From NCBI RefSeq assembly GCF_021530565.1, contig NZ_JAKGBI010000001.1, positions 248,001 to 312,000 of the forward strand: DNA of 64,000 bases, written 5' to 3'. The stretch is from Pseudoalteromonas sp. SMS1 (GTDB lineage Bacteria; Pseudomonadota; Gammaproteobacteria; Enterobacterales; Alteromonadaceae). Under the pieces are notes generated by a model. It was not told the origin of the DNA. It saw only the letters and a list, made by a program, of their open reading frames with translations, and searched no databases. The position numbers and the translations under genes were made by a program. This document shows, piece by piece, positions 7,801 through 16,213 of this stretch (position 1 is the stretch's first letter; each line of letters starts with the position of its first letter).

Positions 7801-8902
7801 TGACGGTCGTGTTCCAAGTCGCCCCCATATCAGTCGACTTATAAACAGCATCCATTGCGTGAGAATTTCTGTTTGCCGCCAACGCATAAATGATATTATT
7901 GTCGGAAGGCGCTACCGCAATCGTTGTACGCCCTTGTGTGGCATCGGCAATAACTGGCGTCCAAGTTGCACCTGCATCTGTGCTTCGATGAACGCCACCC
8001 GCATTAAATGACCCGCAAGCGGTCAATAGGACATCGACACTTGATTCACTCAGTACGCTCAAATCAGTACACCCAACCGAAGCGCCCTCAGGTACAAATA
8101 CAGTACTCCAAGTAGACCCACTGTCCATAGACTTCTGAACACCTGTTCGTGTTGCTGCGTACAGTATATTGGCGTCATTTTTACTGAAAGCGATTTTGTT
8201 AACATACTGAAAATCACCATTACTTGCAGTGCTTGAAATTTGCTCCCAAGTCATGCCTGCATCTGATGATTTAAAGATTCCGTCCCCTCGCAGCGCATCA
8301 AAATTAAAAAAGCCCTCGCCTGTACCCGCATAAATAATATCGGCGTTATTAGGATCGAATGTCAGAGTTGTTACCGCGAGGTTTGTCGCAAGGTCACTTA
8401 AGGGCTGCCAAGAAGCACCTGCATCGGTTGTTTTCCAAACGCCACCAGCTACGCCAGCTGTGTACATCACGTCGTGATTTGTTGGATGAATAATCAATGT
8501 TCTTGTACGCCCACCGATGTTCCCGGGACCAAGCTCTTGCCAATCACCAAGTTCTTGATTCTGACCGTCTGGTGCATTCAATTGGGGCTGATAGTCAAAT
8601 AGTACTGAACTCTGTGCAATTGAGTAATGTGGCATACTCTTTATCTGTGCCAACGCCGCTGAATATTTTTCTGTAGGCAAACTGGTCGCACCAAGGGGCA
8701 GTCTTTGTTGCACATAAAACTCATGTGCTTCTTTTGGTTTGTCATATCTTTTTGGCGCCTGCGATTTACTTGCAGCTTTCTTTGCAAGAAAATCAGCTTT
8801 CATTTCATAGGGGGTTTCTTGCGCCCGATTTTCATAGGCTAAATAGGCAGCACCGCCAAGAGCTACCGCCACAGCGAGACTTACTGGGTGGAGAAGTGTC
8901 AT
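4862..8902 (-). CDS. Large secreted BNR/VPS10-like and cadherin-like repeat protein with GlyGly-CTERM tail
   Basis: This 1346-residue protein starts at the ATG at 8902, with GGGATAAAAC before it; the 1355-residue reading starts at TTG. After a signal-anchor-like helix come many BNR/sortilin-type repeats (VYKSTDMGATW, VWKTTDGGQNW) that predict one or two beta propellers over about residues 130-850. Next is a VNDAP-type cadherin-like domain and three tandem repeats of about 105 residues (E-NxxxGTxxG...NVPF...DFE...EYTEV.V). The end, GSFGFLTLLSLPLALLRRRKR, is a GlyGly-CTERM signal: Gly/Ser motif, one helix, basic tail. Such proteins are cut by rhombosortase and usually exported by type II secretion. 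Propeller proteins of this kind include glycosidases and adhesins; no catalytic residues can be assigned. Confidence 0.87.
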   Translation of the reverse strand: MTLLHPVSLAVAVALGGAAYLAYENRAQETPYEMKADFLAKKAASKSQAPKRYDKPKEAHEFYVQQRLPLGATSLPTEKYSAALAQIKSMPHYSIAQSSVLFDYQPQLNAPDGQNQELGDWQELGPGNIGGRTRTLIIHPTNHDVMYTAGVAGGVWKTTDAGASWQPLSDLATNLAVTTLTFDPNNADIIYAGTGEGFFNFDALRGDGIFKSSDAGMTWEQISSTASNGDFQYVNKIAFSKNDANILYAATRTGVQKSMDSGSTWSTVFVPEGASVGCTDLSVLSESSVDVLLTACGSFNAGGVHRSTDAGATWTPVIADATQGRTTIAVAPSDNNIIYALAANRNSHAMDAVYKSTDMGATWNTTVTQDTADSFTKLLLSNTVFGLFDQCFGGTAQFFNQGWYDNIIAVDPINPDVVWTGGIDVFRSDDGGQSFVPTSVWWFDPTNPQYAHADQHEIVFHPDYNGTTNTTMFVGNDGGIQRTDNALSGRLTLNEVCGNTAADPAQRVSWSTLNNGYAVTQFYHGTVKPDGESYFGGTQDNGTLSGQDGGFNGWIEILGGDGGWTAIDPTNPDVMFAENTGLSIQKSTDGGQSFSSATVGISGDNGFPFITRFEMAPSNPQVLWIGGSQLWRTDNQAESWSAASGVLNGSVYAIGIAPNTDSAVAAGTNGGTIYVTYNADQADTQTQWVEATLEGGATVSSIAFDPKDNQVIYATLSNFDVTHVWKTTDGGQNWQAMDNGLPNVPAMTIAVDPTNTQRLFVGTDLGVFVSIDGGMNWMADGSGLANTNIAKLIIKDSELFAFTHGRSTYKVAIKNESDRTLETQEDMSLMLSDVLVNEFGQPYDSVEIVDTPTGGALMSADEVLEVGDQVQQADFANVSYKPNDDFYGDDAFTFKGMMTESVPNNDGEENQHTVSIKVKAVNDAPVIEPVDDMTLYIDELVEVDFKDHIEDVDSDNLMISLEPSVPGMSFIDGVLSGRPFETFSQQMTLVVSDGELEVMQFFNLDIVEAPKRAPMIEEGQSFELQENNDENTSLGMLAFSDPDPEVSPVERFMILDEVPFMIDETGEIFVTESLDYEIQNEYSFFVRAVDTLGNTSEYTEVEVSVTNDSADDDISDPVIDEGQMFEVMENSEIGTVIGTIEFDHADEASIVSFEVLGNVPFEVNTSGGVTVSGDIDFETNTYFEFAVKAIDDKGNESEYTKVKVTVIDDPNDTGSDRDPVIPAGQVFEIRENAALGTIVGRLEYSDPDPETSPVKEFFVIGNAPFVVEDNGDIVVQGNLDFEFQSVIKFGVRAEDTRGNMSEYTEVTVNLIDVRGNDDDDNDGDAGSFGFLTLLSLPLALLRRRKR

Positions 8903-9139
8903 TCGTTTTATCCCTTTTTTTCGTAACAATTTTCTGTCCTATCGAGTCATTACGATCAACGGCAAATATAACAACCTGTGCAAACCGCAGATTTCAAAAA
9001 CAACTATTTACAAGTATCAAAACTAATTGAATCTTCACACGAACACATTTAACATCTTTCATATATTGATAGGTATCCGAGCAAAGTGTAGTAACAAATA
9101 CCAATTAATCCACGGTAAAAATAATGTTTATGGAGATAT

Positions 9140-10972
9140 ATGATTGAATTAATGGGATTAGCGGCTACAACAAGCCATGTTGAAGTAATTGAGGTATACG
9201 CAGGAAAAAACCTCCTAAAAGAAGCCGTTTTTACAGATAATACCGTGGAGTCCCAGCCCCCAAATTCATTCAGTAGTCCAAATAACACTATTGCTGATCA
9301 TCTAGAAGCGTTTCCAGGTCTGAACAAAACGGGGCAAGGTGGCTTGTTTCAAAGTTACAGTATCCGAGGTTTAGGTGGTTGGCGAATTAGAACTAATGTT
9401 GATGGTATACCTATCATAACAGACAGAAGAGCAGGTAACTCAGCGTCTTTTTTGCCCGCAGGGCTCGTCTCTTTGTATGACGTTAACAAAGGTTCAAACT
9501 CCCTACTTCATGGCTCAGGTGCCATGGGTGGCGTTTTGAATATCTCCACAATAAAACCAGAACAGCCCCTATTTACATTGGCACATCAAATGCCTGCGGA
9601 TGCAACCAGTTTAACTGTTGGATATGGCACTCTGTCTAACTCTATCGCGACAAGCGTCCGCCATTCACAAAACGAAAAATCGGCGTCAGGACAACCATTA
9701 CATGCTCAATACACACAGTTTGCTGCAGCGCTATATCAACAAGGTCACCTTTTCGAGCGATTTGATTACAACATCAGCTGGATCCCTTCAATGGGCAGTG
9801 ACATTGGCAAGAGCAGTAATCAATACCCCGATTATCAAGTAGCGGTTTACCCTGAAGATAATCATAGCTTACTTCAAGCCACACTCCATACAGATCGCTG
9901 GTTGTTTAAAGCCTTTCATCACTACCAAAATTGGGATAGCCTAGTCGAAAGAATTAATAAAAGAGAAAACCTCACACGCTATCAGTCACATACTTATGGC
10001 TCAAACTTATACAGTAGTGCGCATGGCCAATTGGCATCTTGGCGTTTTGGAATAGATTGGGTATCACGAAATGGTATTAAAATATCAGACCGCGAGACTT
10101 CGACAGATAACCTCGTTACAGAACAAGCTTTAATTGATGGACATACGATTAATTTGGCGCCTTATGTTAGTACAGCTATAAAGCTAAATGATATGACCGT
10201 CAATCTTGGGGTCAGATATGACTATTTCAAAGCCCAAAATACCAATATGAGTCGTTCTGATAACCACATTTCATACCAAGCGTCTGCCGAACGACAAAGG
10301 GAAAACCAGCTGCTAAAAGTGTCCTACAGTACAGCTTTTAGATTTCCATCCATGACCGAGCTGTATTTTAACGGCGTGACACCACGGGGAGATACCTTTG
10401 GCAATCCTTCTCTAAATCCAGAAACAAGTAACACCTTTGAATTCAACTACATTTATTCACACCAGACTTTTTCAGGACGCTTCAATCTTTACCAAAGTAA
10501 GCTCGAAAACTTTATTGAACGCACAAAACTACCTAGTGGTGACCGAACATATAATAACTTACAACATGTCGATTTAAACGGCTTTGAGTTGGCCTTCGAC
10601 TTTACGCCGTTTACAGGGCATAGTCTGTCGTGGAATGTAGCCAAGCAATCGGCAAAGCAAAATAACGGTCACTATGTACAAGGCATTGCGCCGATCAAAG
10701 CAAATATAAAACATCGTTTTACTTGGCGGGAAGTAGAGCTCTCTACTGAAATCACACATCGGTTTAGAAAAACTGAAACGGGTTCTGGCGAGCAGCCATT
10801 ACCAAGTGCCACAATGATCAATACTTATGCTAAATGGCAATTTGATAGACATTGGGTTGGTACAATCAAGGTCAGTAACCTGCTAAACAAGGCATTTCTA
10901 ACAACCGCAGATGAAGATGCTCCTGAAATACCACAGCGTCAAATATCATTTCAACTTGACTGGCGAAACTAA
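9140..10972 (+). CDS. TonB-dependent outer-membrane receptor
   Basis: The 610-residue protein has a TonB-box-like IEVYAG near residue 17, a plug domain (IADHLEAFPGLNKTGQGG, YSIRGLGGWRIRTNVDG, GSGAMGGVLNI) and a beta barrel ending in SFQLDWRN. It resembles small siderophore, haem or vitamin receptors. The ATG at 9140 has GGAG four bases upstream. Oddly, the N-terminus is very short and has no clear hydrophobic signal peptide; an in-frame stop at 9122 precludes a longer reading. Either the signal has degenerated or a frameshift separates it. It overlaps the convergent b562-like gene by four bases. The substrate cannot be told; no clear Fur box lies upstream. Confidence 0.85.
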   Translation: MIELMGLAATTSHVEVIEVYAGKNLLKEAVFTDNTVESQPPNSFSSPNNTIADHLEAFPGLNKTGQGGLFQSYSIRGLGGWRIRTNVDGIPIITDRRAGNSASFLPAGLVSLYDVNKGSNSLLHGSGAMGGVLNISTIKPEQPLFTLAHQMPADATSLTVGYGTLSNSIATSVRHSQNEKSASGQPLHAQYTQFAAALYQQGHLFERFDYNISWIPSMGSDIGKSSNQYPDYQVAVYPEDNHSLLQATLHTDRWLFKAFHHYQNWDSLVERINKRENLTRYQSHTYGSNLYSSAHGQLASWRFGIDWVSRNGIKISDRETSTDNLVTEQALIDGHTINLAPYVSTAIKLNDMTVNLGVRYDYFKAQNTNMSRSDNHISYQASAERQRENQLLKVSYSTAFRFPSMTELYFNGVTPRGDTFGNPSLNPETSNTFEFNYIYSHQTFSGRFNLYQSKLENFIERTKLPSGDRTYNNLQHVDLNGFELAFDFTPFTGHSLSWNVAKQSAKQNNGHYVQGIAPIKANIKHRFTWREVELSTEITHRFRKTETGSGEQPLPSATMINTYAKWQFDRHWVGTIKVSNLLNKAFLTTADEDAPEIPQRQISFQLDWRN

Positions 10973-11355
10973 CGACCAAAAAGCAGTTCCCAAACTCCCG
11001 GAGGTTCATGAAGTTTATGGTATTCGACACGTAACGCCTCTATCTCCTTGAGCTTCTCTTTTGCTGCAATGAGCGTATTCTCACTGGACAAAGCCGCAGC
11101 TTGTTTGGCGAGTGCAATTGTTAGGTTCAAACCTTTAATTGATTTTTTGGCCTGATCACGTCCAAACCGTTGATGTTTTGCAAGCTCCACGAGCGAAATA
11201 AATTCATCGATATGATGTTGCATTTCATTTGCTGATTGAGATTTGATAGCAAGCTTGTATTCATGACCCATTTTCTTCATGATCTGGTTCAAATCTTGTG
11301 TTTCAGCATAAACTAAACCAGACATCAAAAATGCGACAATAAGTATAAACTTCAT
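10969..11355 (-). CDS. cybC: Cytochrome b562-like periplasmic four-helix protein
   Basis: The 128-residue form starts at ATG 11355 with GGGGGATC upstream; residues 1-17 are a signal peptide ending VYA. The mature part is all helical. Met26 in DLNQIMKKMG and His113 in RVEYHKLHE fall where cytochrome b562 has its haem ligands (Met7 and His102 of the mature E. coli protein). There is no CxxCH, so haem would be non-covalent. Conservation outside the ends is weak, so haem binding is probable but unproven. It ends inside the last codons of the convergent TonB receptor gene and is divergent from the periplasmic binding protein gene. Confidence 0.65.
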   Translation of the reverse strand: MKFILIVAFLMSGLVYAETQDLNQIMKKMGHEYKLAIKSQSANEMQHHIDEFISLVELAKHQRFGRDQAKKSIKGLNLTIALAKQAAALSSENTLIAAKEKLKEIEALRVEYHKLHEPPGVWELLFGR

Positions 11356-11433
11356 AAGATCCCCCAAGCAGATTGCGCTAGTATATAGAATTATGAACAC
11401 TGCACAAGACTCGGTTATGTAAAGGGCGTTTGC

Positions 11434-12513
11434 ATGTTGAAAATTAATATTTTGTTTTACTTCGTTTTATCCACAATGATTACTTTGTCATTGTTTACCA
11501 CCAGCTTTGGCGCTCACGCATCGCAACCTTTAAAGGTCACGTTCATTAACCCTGGGTTTGACAGCGATAATCCAACTGGAAACTTTTGGTTTAACGTGTC
11601 AAATATTATGAATGCCGTTGCCCAAGACACCAACATTGAACTCACAACCTTGTTTGCTCAGCGAAACCATATATTAATGAAGCAACTCACCCGACAAGCT
11701 TTAGAGTCGGACGCTGACTATCTGATACTCGTGGATGAGAAACGTGTTATTACAGAGGTGCTGTTAACCTCTGAAAAAACACACCCAAACATTTTATTCT
11801 TATTAAATAGCCCAAATAAACTCGCATTGGAAAGGCTAGCTGCAAAAGGGTTCGGGGTTAAAGCCGCCATCTTGCCAGACAATTATCAAGCAGGTAGCTT
11901 ACTGGCAAGAGAACTAGTGCAAAAAGCAAGTAACACACCGCCAAAAACACAAAATCACACCATGTTGGCATTTTTGGGTGATATCGCGACCAATGCGGCC
12001 ACAGAAAGAGAACAAGGGCTATTAAGTTTCACAAATAGGATGTCAAATATAACTTTGGTTGAAAAAGTAGATGCACAATGGTCCAAACAACGCGCCTTAG
12101 AGCTATCAAGAGGTTTGCTTAGACGCTATAGAAACCTTGATATGATTTGGTGTGCCAATGACGCGATCGCATTTGGTGTAAGCCAAGCTGCAGTTGAACT
12201 TGGGATAAGAGATAAACTACAAATTGGGGGAATAAACTGGGACAACGAGCATGAATCTAAACTCGATGTTTCAATCGGTGGACATGTTTTACTGGGCGGT
12301 TATTTACTGATTGAGCTCAAAAAATACCAACTTGGATTGGTGAAGTATATTGGCACACAAAAGATTGCAATTTTTAGGCCGTATAAATCAGAATTTGCTC
12401 CCATCTACAAAGCTATTCATGAAGATAGACTGCATCAAGTTGACTTTTCTCAATTCGTCAACGATGAAAAAGATTACAATATAATGACGATTAACAGTGA
12501 ATTAAATTTCTAA
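11434..12513 (+). CDS. Orphan periplasmic binding protein (type 1, LacI/ribose-binding fold)
   Basis: This 359-residue protein has a signal peptide (about 1-29, cut after AHA) and a type 1 periplasmic binding fold: VTFINPGF start, two alternating alpha/beta lobes, and the MIWCANDAIAFGVSQAAVELG and IGGINWD motifs seen in sugar and autoinducer-2 binding proteins. No ABC permease, ATPase, kinase or chemoreceptor gene is adjacent, so it probably works with a distant partner or as a sensor subunit. AAAGGGCG precedes the ATG. The ligand is unknown. Confidence 0.8.
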   Translation: MLKINILFYFVLSTMITLSLFTTSFGAHASQPLKVTFINPGFDSDNPTGNFWFNVSNIMNAVAQDTNIELTTLFAQRNHILMKQLTRQALESDADYLILVDEKRVITEVLLTSEKTHPNILFLLNSPNKLALERLAAKGFGVKAAILPDNYQAGSLLARELVQKASNTPPKTQNHTMLAFLGDIATNAATEREQGLLSFTNRMSNITLVEKVDAQWSKQRALELSRGLLRRYRNLDMIWCANDAIAFGVSQAAVELGIRDKLQIGGINWDNEHESKLDVSIGGHVLLGGYLLIELKKYQLGLVKYIGTQKIAIFRPYKSEFAPIYKAIHEDRLHQVDFSQFVNDEKDYNIMTINSELNF

Positions 12514-12703
12514 CCTTTTAGACTCTATAAATCTAAAAAACAATCCACCGAACAATAAATAACCAAATATTTAATCTAAATTAAACTTATGTTATAAATA
12601 CATTAATCAACGCTTTGAATTGAATGAATTTCACGCAGTTGACAGCCGACCAAATACCTGTTTTAGTTAAATTGGTTAACAACATGTAACTAGGACAAAC
12701 AAA

Positions 12704-14353
12704 ATGAAACACAACTTTCTAACAAGCACTAAATGTACTTTACTTGCCCTTGGCGTTGCGTCTGCGCTTGGTACTGCCACAGCACACGCGTCTAATACAG
12801 AGCGTATGATTGTCACTCTGAAAAGCGAATCAATCGCCAATACATTGCCAGTTGCAATGTCAAACGCTGAGGTGTCCGAGTTTAAAGCTCAGTCACTTTC
12901 GTTATTCGCAAATGATTTAAACACAACTGCAATTAAAACCTTACCAAGCATAAACGCAGTTGTAATGGAAGTAACGCCTGAGCAGCTCGCTGAGCTTGAG
13001 AAAAACGGTAATGTTCAAACGGTAGAAGTGGATCCGAAACGTTACGTTCCAGAAATCATTGAAGCAGGCATCTCTCCACTGGCTGAATCTACACCCTACG
13101 GTATCAATATGGTTCAAGCGAAGCTTGTAAGTGATGCAGCCGCAGCAAACCGCAAAGTATGTATCATGGATACAGGTTATCATCGTGCACACGAAGATCT
13201 TGTGAGCTCAGGTGTAACAGGCGACGATGGTTATGGTTCTAATGACACAGGCCTTTGGTACAACGACGGTAATGGTCACGGTACGCATGTTGCGGGCACA
13301 ATTGCGGCACTTGGCGGAAATGGAACAGGTGTTGTAGGTGTTAACCCATCAGGTAATCTAGGTCTACATATCGTAAAAGTATTCAATGATTCTGGTCGTT
13401 GGGCTTATGGTTCTGACCTAATCGAAGCAATTAATCAATGTGAAGCAGCGGGTTCACACATTACCAGTATGAGTCTAGGTGGTAGTGGCAGTTCAACTGC
13501 GGAACGAAATGCTTTTGATCAAAGCTATCAGCGCGGTATGCTCCACATCGCAGCAGCAGGTAATGGCGGAAACAGTGCGCTTAGCTACCCAGCATCATAC
13601 AACAACGTTGTTTCAGTAGCCGCTGTAGATAGCTCTGAAAACAAAGCATCATTCTCGCAATATAACAGCCAAGTTGAAATTGCAGGTCCTGGTGTAGGCG
13701 TTAACTCTACTTGGAATAACGGTGGTTACAGAAGCATCAGTGGTACGTCTATGGCAACACCGCATGTATCAGGTGTGGCAGCGCTTGTATGGAGTAACTT
13801 CCCGAATTGTTCAAACGCAGATATCCGTGCAGCACTAAACGCGACGGCAAAAGACAAAGGTGCCGCAGGTCGCGACACATCTTATGGCTATGGTATCGTT
13901 CAAGCAAAAGCAGCTTATGATTACCTAGCACAAGGCTGTGGTGGTGGTGACCCAGTTCCAGTTGCAAACTTCAGCTACACAACGGATGGTTTGAAAGCAA
14001 CATTCTCTAACTCTTCAACAGTGGGTACTTACAACTGGACATTTGGTGACGGTAACTCAAGTACTCAGGGTTCACCTACTCACACTTATGCGCAGGCAGG
14101 CACATACGATGTAACGCTAAAAGTGACTAATTCTGCAGGTGACTTTGACAGCATCGTTAAGCAAGTAACCGTTGATGATGTAGTGACTCCTCCAGGATGT
14201 TCTGGTCTATCGGCTTGGAGTGCTTCAACATTCTACCGCATTGGAGATAAAGTATCTTACAACGGGTATGAGTACCACTCAATCTGGTGGTCACGAGGCG
14301 CTCGTCCAGATGTATTCTCAAACGTGTGGAGAAAAGTAGCTAAGTGTAACTAA
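12704..14353 (+). CDS. Secreted S8 (subtilisin-like) protease with PKD and chitin-binding domains
   Basis: The 549-residue preproenzyme has a signal peptide (1-29), an I9 propeptide (about 34-115), and a catalytic domain with Asp156 (MDTGY), His192 (GHGTHVAG), oxyanion Asn287 (AAAGNGG) and Ser349 (GTSMATP). A PKD domain follows (about 418-491, WTFGDGNSS, HTYAQAGTYDVTL), then a CBM5/12-like chitin-binding module (about 499-549, AWSASTFYRIGDKVSYNG, YHSIWWS). It would be an extracellular protease bound to chitin or similar surfaces, as in many marine alteromonads. The gene is monocistronic; its terminator lies inside the convergent DMT gene. No frameshift or missing catalytic residue. Confidence 0.96.
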   Translation: MKHNFLTSTKCTLLALGVASALGTATAHASNTERMIVTLKSESIANTLPVAMSNAEVSEFKAQSLSLFANDLNTTAIKTLPSINAVVMEVTPEQLAELEKNGNVQTVEVDPKRYVPEIIEAGISPLAESTPYGINMVQAKLVSDAAAANRKVCIMDTGYHRAHEDLVSSGVTGDDGYGSNDTGLWYNDGNGHGTHVAGTIAALGGNGTGVVGVNPSGNLGLHIVKVFNDSGRWAYGSDLIEAINQCEAAGSHITSMSLGGSGSSTAERNAFDQSYQRGMLHIAAAGNGGNSALSYPASYNNVVSVAAVDSSENKASFSQYNSQVEIAGPGVGVNSTWNNGGYRSISGTSMATPHVSGVAALVWSNFPNCSNADIRAALNATAKDKGAAGRDTSYGYGIVQAKAAYDYLAQGCGGGDPVPVANFSYTTDGLKATFSNSSTVGTYNWTFGDGNSSTQGSPTHTYAQAGTYDVTLKVTNSAGDFDSIVKQVTVDDVVTPPGCSGLSAWSASTFYRIGDKVSYNGYEYHSIWWSRGARPDVFSNVWRKVAKCN

Positions 14354-15172
14354 TCAAATAGAGAAGATAACACTGGTTATTAAAATAACCCCAACGCAGG
14401 TCCACTGTGTTGGGGTTAGTTTTTCTCTGAATATATACACGCCGATAAGACCTGCGCCAATGATCCCAATAGCCCGCTTTAACGCTTCCAAAATACCTGG
14501 CTGAACTTCTAATAAGGCGACAAACTGAAACGTGACGGCAAGAGAAAAACAAACTGCCGCGCCAATCCAAAAGCGCGTAAACTTCATTGCTTTCATCAAA
14601 TCTAATTTGGGTCTAAATAATAAGCCATTAAAAGCGAGCACAACAAAAGTGATATACATGATATGAAACTCAATACTGCTTGCTTGTAGCGCCTGTTTAT
14701 CAAATACAATACAGCACCCCCAACATATGGCAGTGATGAAAATATAAGTACTCCCCTGCTCGAGAAAAGTAAATCTGCCCCCTTGTAATATAAAAGAAGC
14801 ACTTACTAAGATAGCTATCGCCCCAACCTCTATCATACTCAGTGATTCCCCCAACCAAAACCAAGCAAAAATGCCCGATATCACAGGCGTTAAGCAAAGC
14901 ATGGGTAACATCACTGCAACTTTGCCTACTGCTAAGGCACGGATAAAGCAAACACTGCCGATCCCAGCAAGTAACCCGCTCACCGTCGCCGGGAAAAAAT
15001 AGTATGAGTCTGGAATGGTTTTATCAGCATAGAACCAGTAAATCATGTAACACGGTAACACCAGTGCACTAAAAACCACCGACATCAAAGGAGCTGAAAA
15101 ATCTGCGGACAAGCGTTTGCGCGTGTAGTCAAACCCAACCCAAAATAACGCACTTAAAAGAGCATACACCAT
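14354..15172 (-). CDS. EamA-type drug/metabolite (DMT) transporter
   Basis: The 272-residue protein has about ten hydrophobic helices in two halves, as in the EamA/RhaT family; GKVAVMLPMLCLTPVISGIFAWFWLGE at the end of half one and LEALKRAIGIIGAGLIGVYIFREKLT in half two are the typical E-containing helix ends. Substrates of the family vary (amino acids, sugars, drugs). AAGGTG precedes the ATG, 13 bases after the phosphotransferase gene, so the two are probably cotranscribed. Its stop codon directly abuts that of the S8 protease, and the protease terminator hairpin lies in its coding region. Confidence 0.88.
   Translation of the reverse strand: MVYALLSALFWVGFDYTRKRLSADFSAPLMSVVFSALVLPCYMIYWFYADKTIPDSYYFFPATVSGLLAGIGSVCFIRALAVGKVAVMLPMLCLTPVISGIFAWFWLGESLSMIEVGAIAILVSASFILQGGRFTFLEQGSTYIFITAICWGCCIVFDKQALQASSIEFHIMYITFVVLAFNGLLFRPKLDLMKAMKFTRFWIGAAVCFSLAVTFQFVALLEVQPGILEALKRAIGIIGAGLIGVYIFREKLTPTQWTCVGVILITSVIFSI
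14387..14424 (+). terminator. S8 protease terminator embedded in the DMT transporter gene
   Basis: A 13-bp stem (14387-14399 with 14405-14417, one G-T pair) with a GTCCA loop is followed by AGTTTTT. It begins 34 bases after the protease stop and lies wholly in the C-terminal codons (LTPTQWTCVGVI) of the opposite-strand transporter. Confidence 0.8.
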
Positions 15173-15185
15173 CAGCTATTGCACC

Positions 15186-16136
15186 TTATAAAAACAGGGG
15201 TAATTTTTTCGATTGGTATTTCATATAGTGATTGATTTTTTTATGGTCAGGTTTCCAGCCCACTAAAAAACGATGAAAGTCAGCCCATATCAAAGGCCAT
15301 AAAGGGCGCCATTCACGCTCCACATCCTGCGAAGATAATTGAACATGGCACTTAGCCATACAATTTGCTAACGCCATAAAATAGATATCCAACAGCTTAT
15401 CACTAAGCGCCTCTAGCTCGTTACACTCAAGCACTGACGTGAGCAATAACATCACGTCTGACAATCCAATTCCAACACCAACATGCTGAAAATCGTAACC
15501 AATTACCGCTTTATTATTGAAAGCAAAATTAGCTAACTTCGCGTCGCCATGTATCAACGTTTTAAATGTCGTAGCAGTTAAGATTTGGTCAATTTTTTGC
15601 GCATGCTGTTTAAGTGGGCCACCTGGCATTTTTTTAAATTCGTCGGGTCGGGTTTTAAAGTGCCAATAATTTCCCTCTCCAAACTCAGCCAACAAGCTGT
15701 GACTTGTAGACTGCTCTAACCAAATAGCGTGAAATCCAGCTAACCATGTCAATATCGCGACTATGTCTTCAAAACTGGCAGAAGCTTTATTCTCAAAACC
15801 TAGTGTACGAAAGTCAGCCAATATAGTGACGAAAGTTCCCTGCTCTTTATGCAGTTCATATACTTTTGGCACGGTGCAAAGAGGATTGAGCACTCCGCTG
15901 TACTGTTTGTAAAACAGTTGCTCTTTCTCATAACTGCGCACCTTACGTTTCAATGAGAAACTAGATTGCTCTATAACGCGATGTTTAAGATCATTTGGCA
16001 CACTGCTAATCTTTGCGACGTAGCAATGAGAATTGACAACAAATCTCTCTAACGTACCACACCCGTTCCAGAGATTTACTCGGTCTTGACTGCGATTGGC
16101 TAACTCAAGAAATTCTTTATAAAGAGAGGACTGCAT
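15186..16136 (-). CDS. Phosphotransferase of the APH/EcKinase-like superfamily
   Basis: This 316-residue protein has a protein-kinase-like fold with the catalytic loop LIHGDAKLANFAF (Asp base, Asn metal ligand) and the DFG-equivalent GYDFQHVG. These features are typical of the ecdysteroid-kinase-like/DUF1679 branch of aminoglycoside and choline phosphotransferases. Substrate unknown; a small hydroxyl compound is likely. It lies between fadE (77 bases upstream) and the DMT transporter (13 bases downstream), the latter probably in the same transcript. No resistance-type neighbours. Confidence 0.8.
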   Translation of the reverse strand: MQSSLYKEFLELANRSQDRVNLWNGCGTLERFVVNSHCYVAKISSVPNDLKHRVIEQSSFSLKRKVRSYEKEQLFYKQYSGVLNPLCTVPKVYELHKEQGTFVTILADFRTLGFENKASASFEDIVAILTWLAGFHAIWLEQSTSHSLLAEFGEGNYWHFKTRPDEFKKMPGGPLKQHAQKIDQILTATTFKTLIHGDAKLANFAFNNKAVIGYDFQHVGVGIGLSDVMLLLTSVLECNELEALSDKLLDIYFMALANCMAKCHVQLSSQDVEREWRPLWPLIWADFHRFLVGWKPDHKKINHYMKYQSKKLPLFL

Positions 16137-16176
16137 AATGAATAAACGTAAACCCTTTTTACGCAGTCTATATGAA

Positions 16177-16204
16177 ACACCCGCTTATAGATATAAGCGG
16201 GTGT
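16177..16204 (-). terminator. Hairpin after fadE
   Basis: ACACCCGCTTAT (16177-16188) pairs over 12 bp with ATAAGCGGGTGT (16193-16204), loop AGAT. It lies ten bases after the fadE stop; the T-run is short on the minus strand. It may lessen read-through into the phosphotransferase gene. Confidence 0.6.
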
Positions 16205-16213
16205 CAAAGAGGG

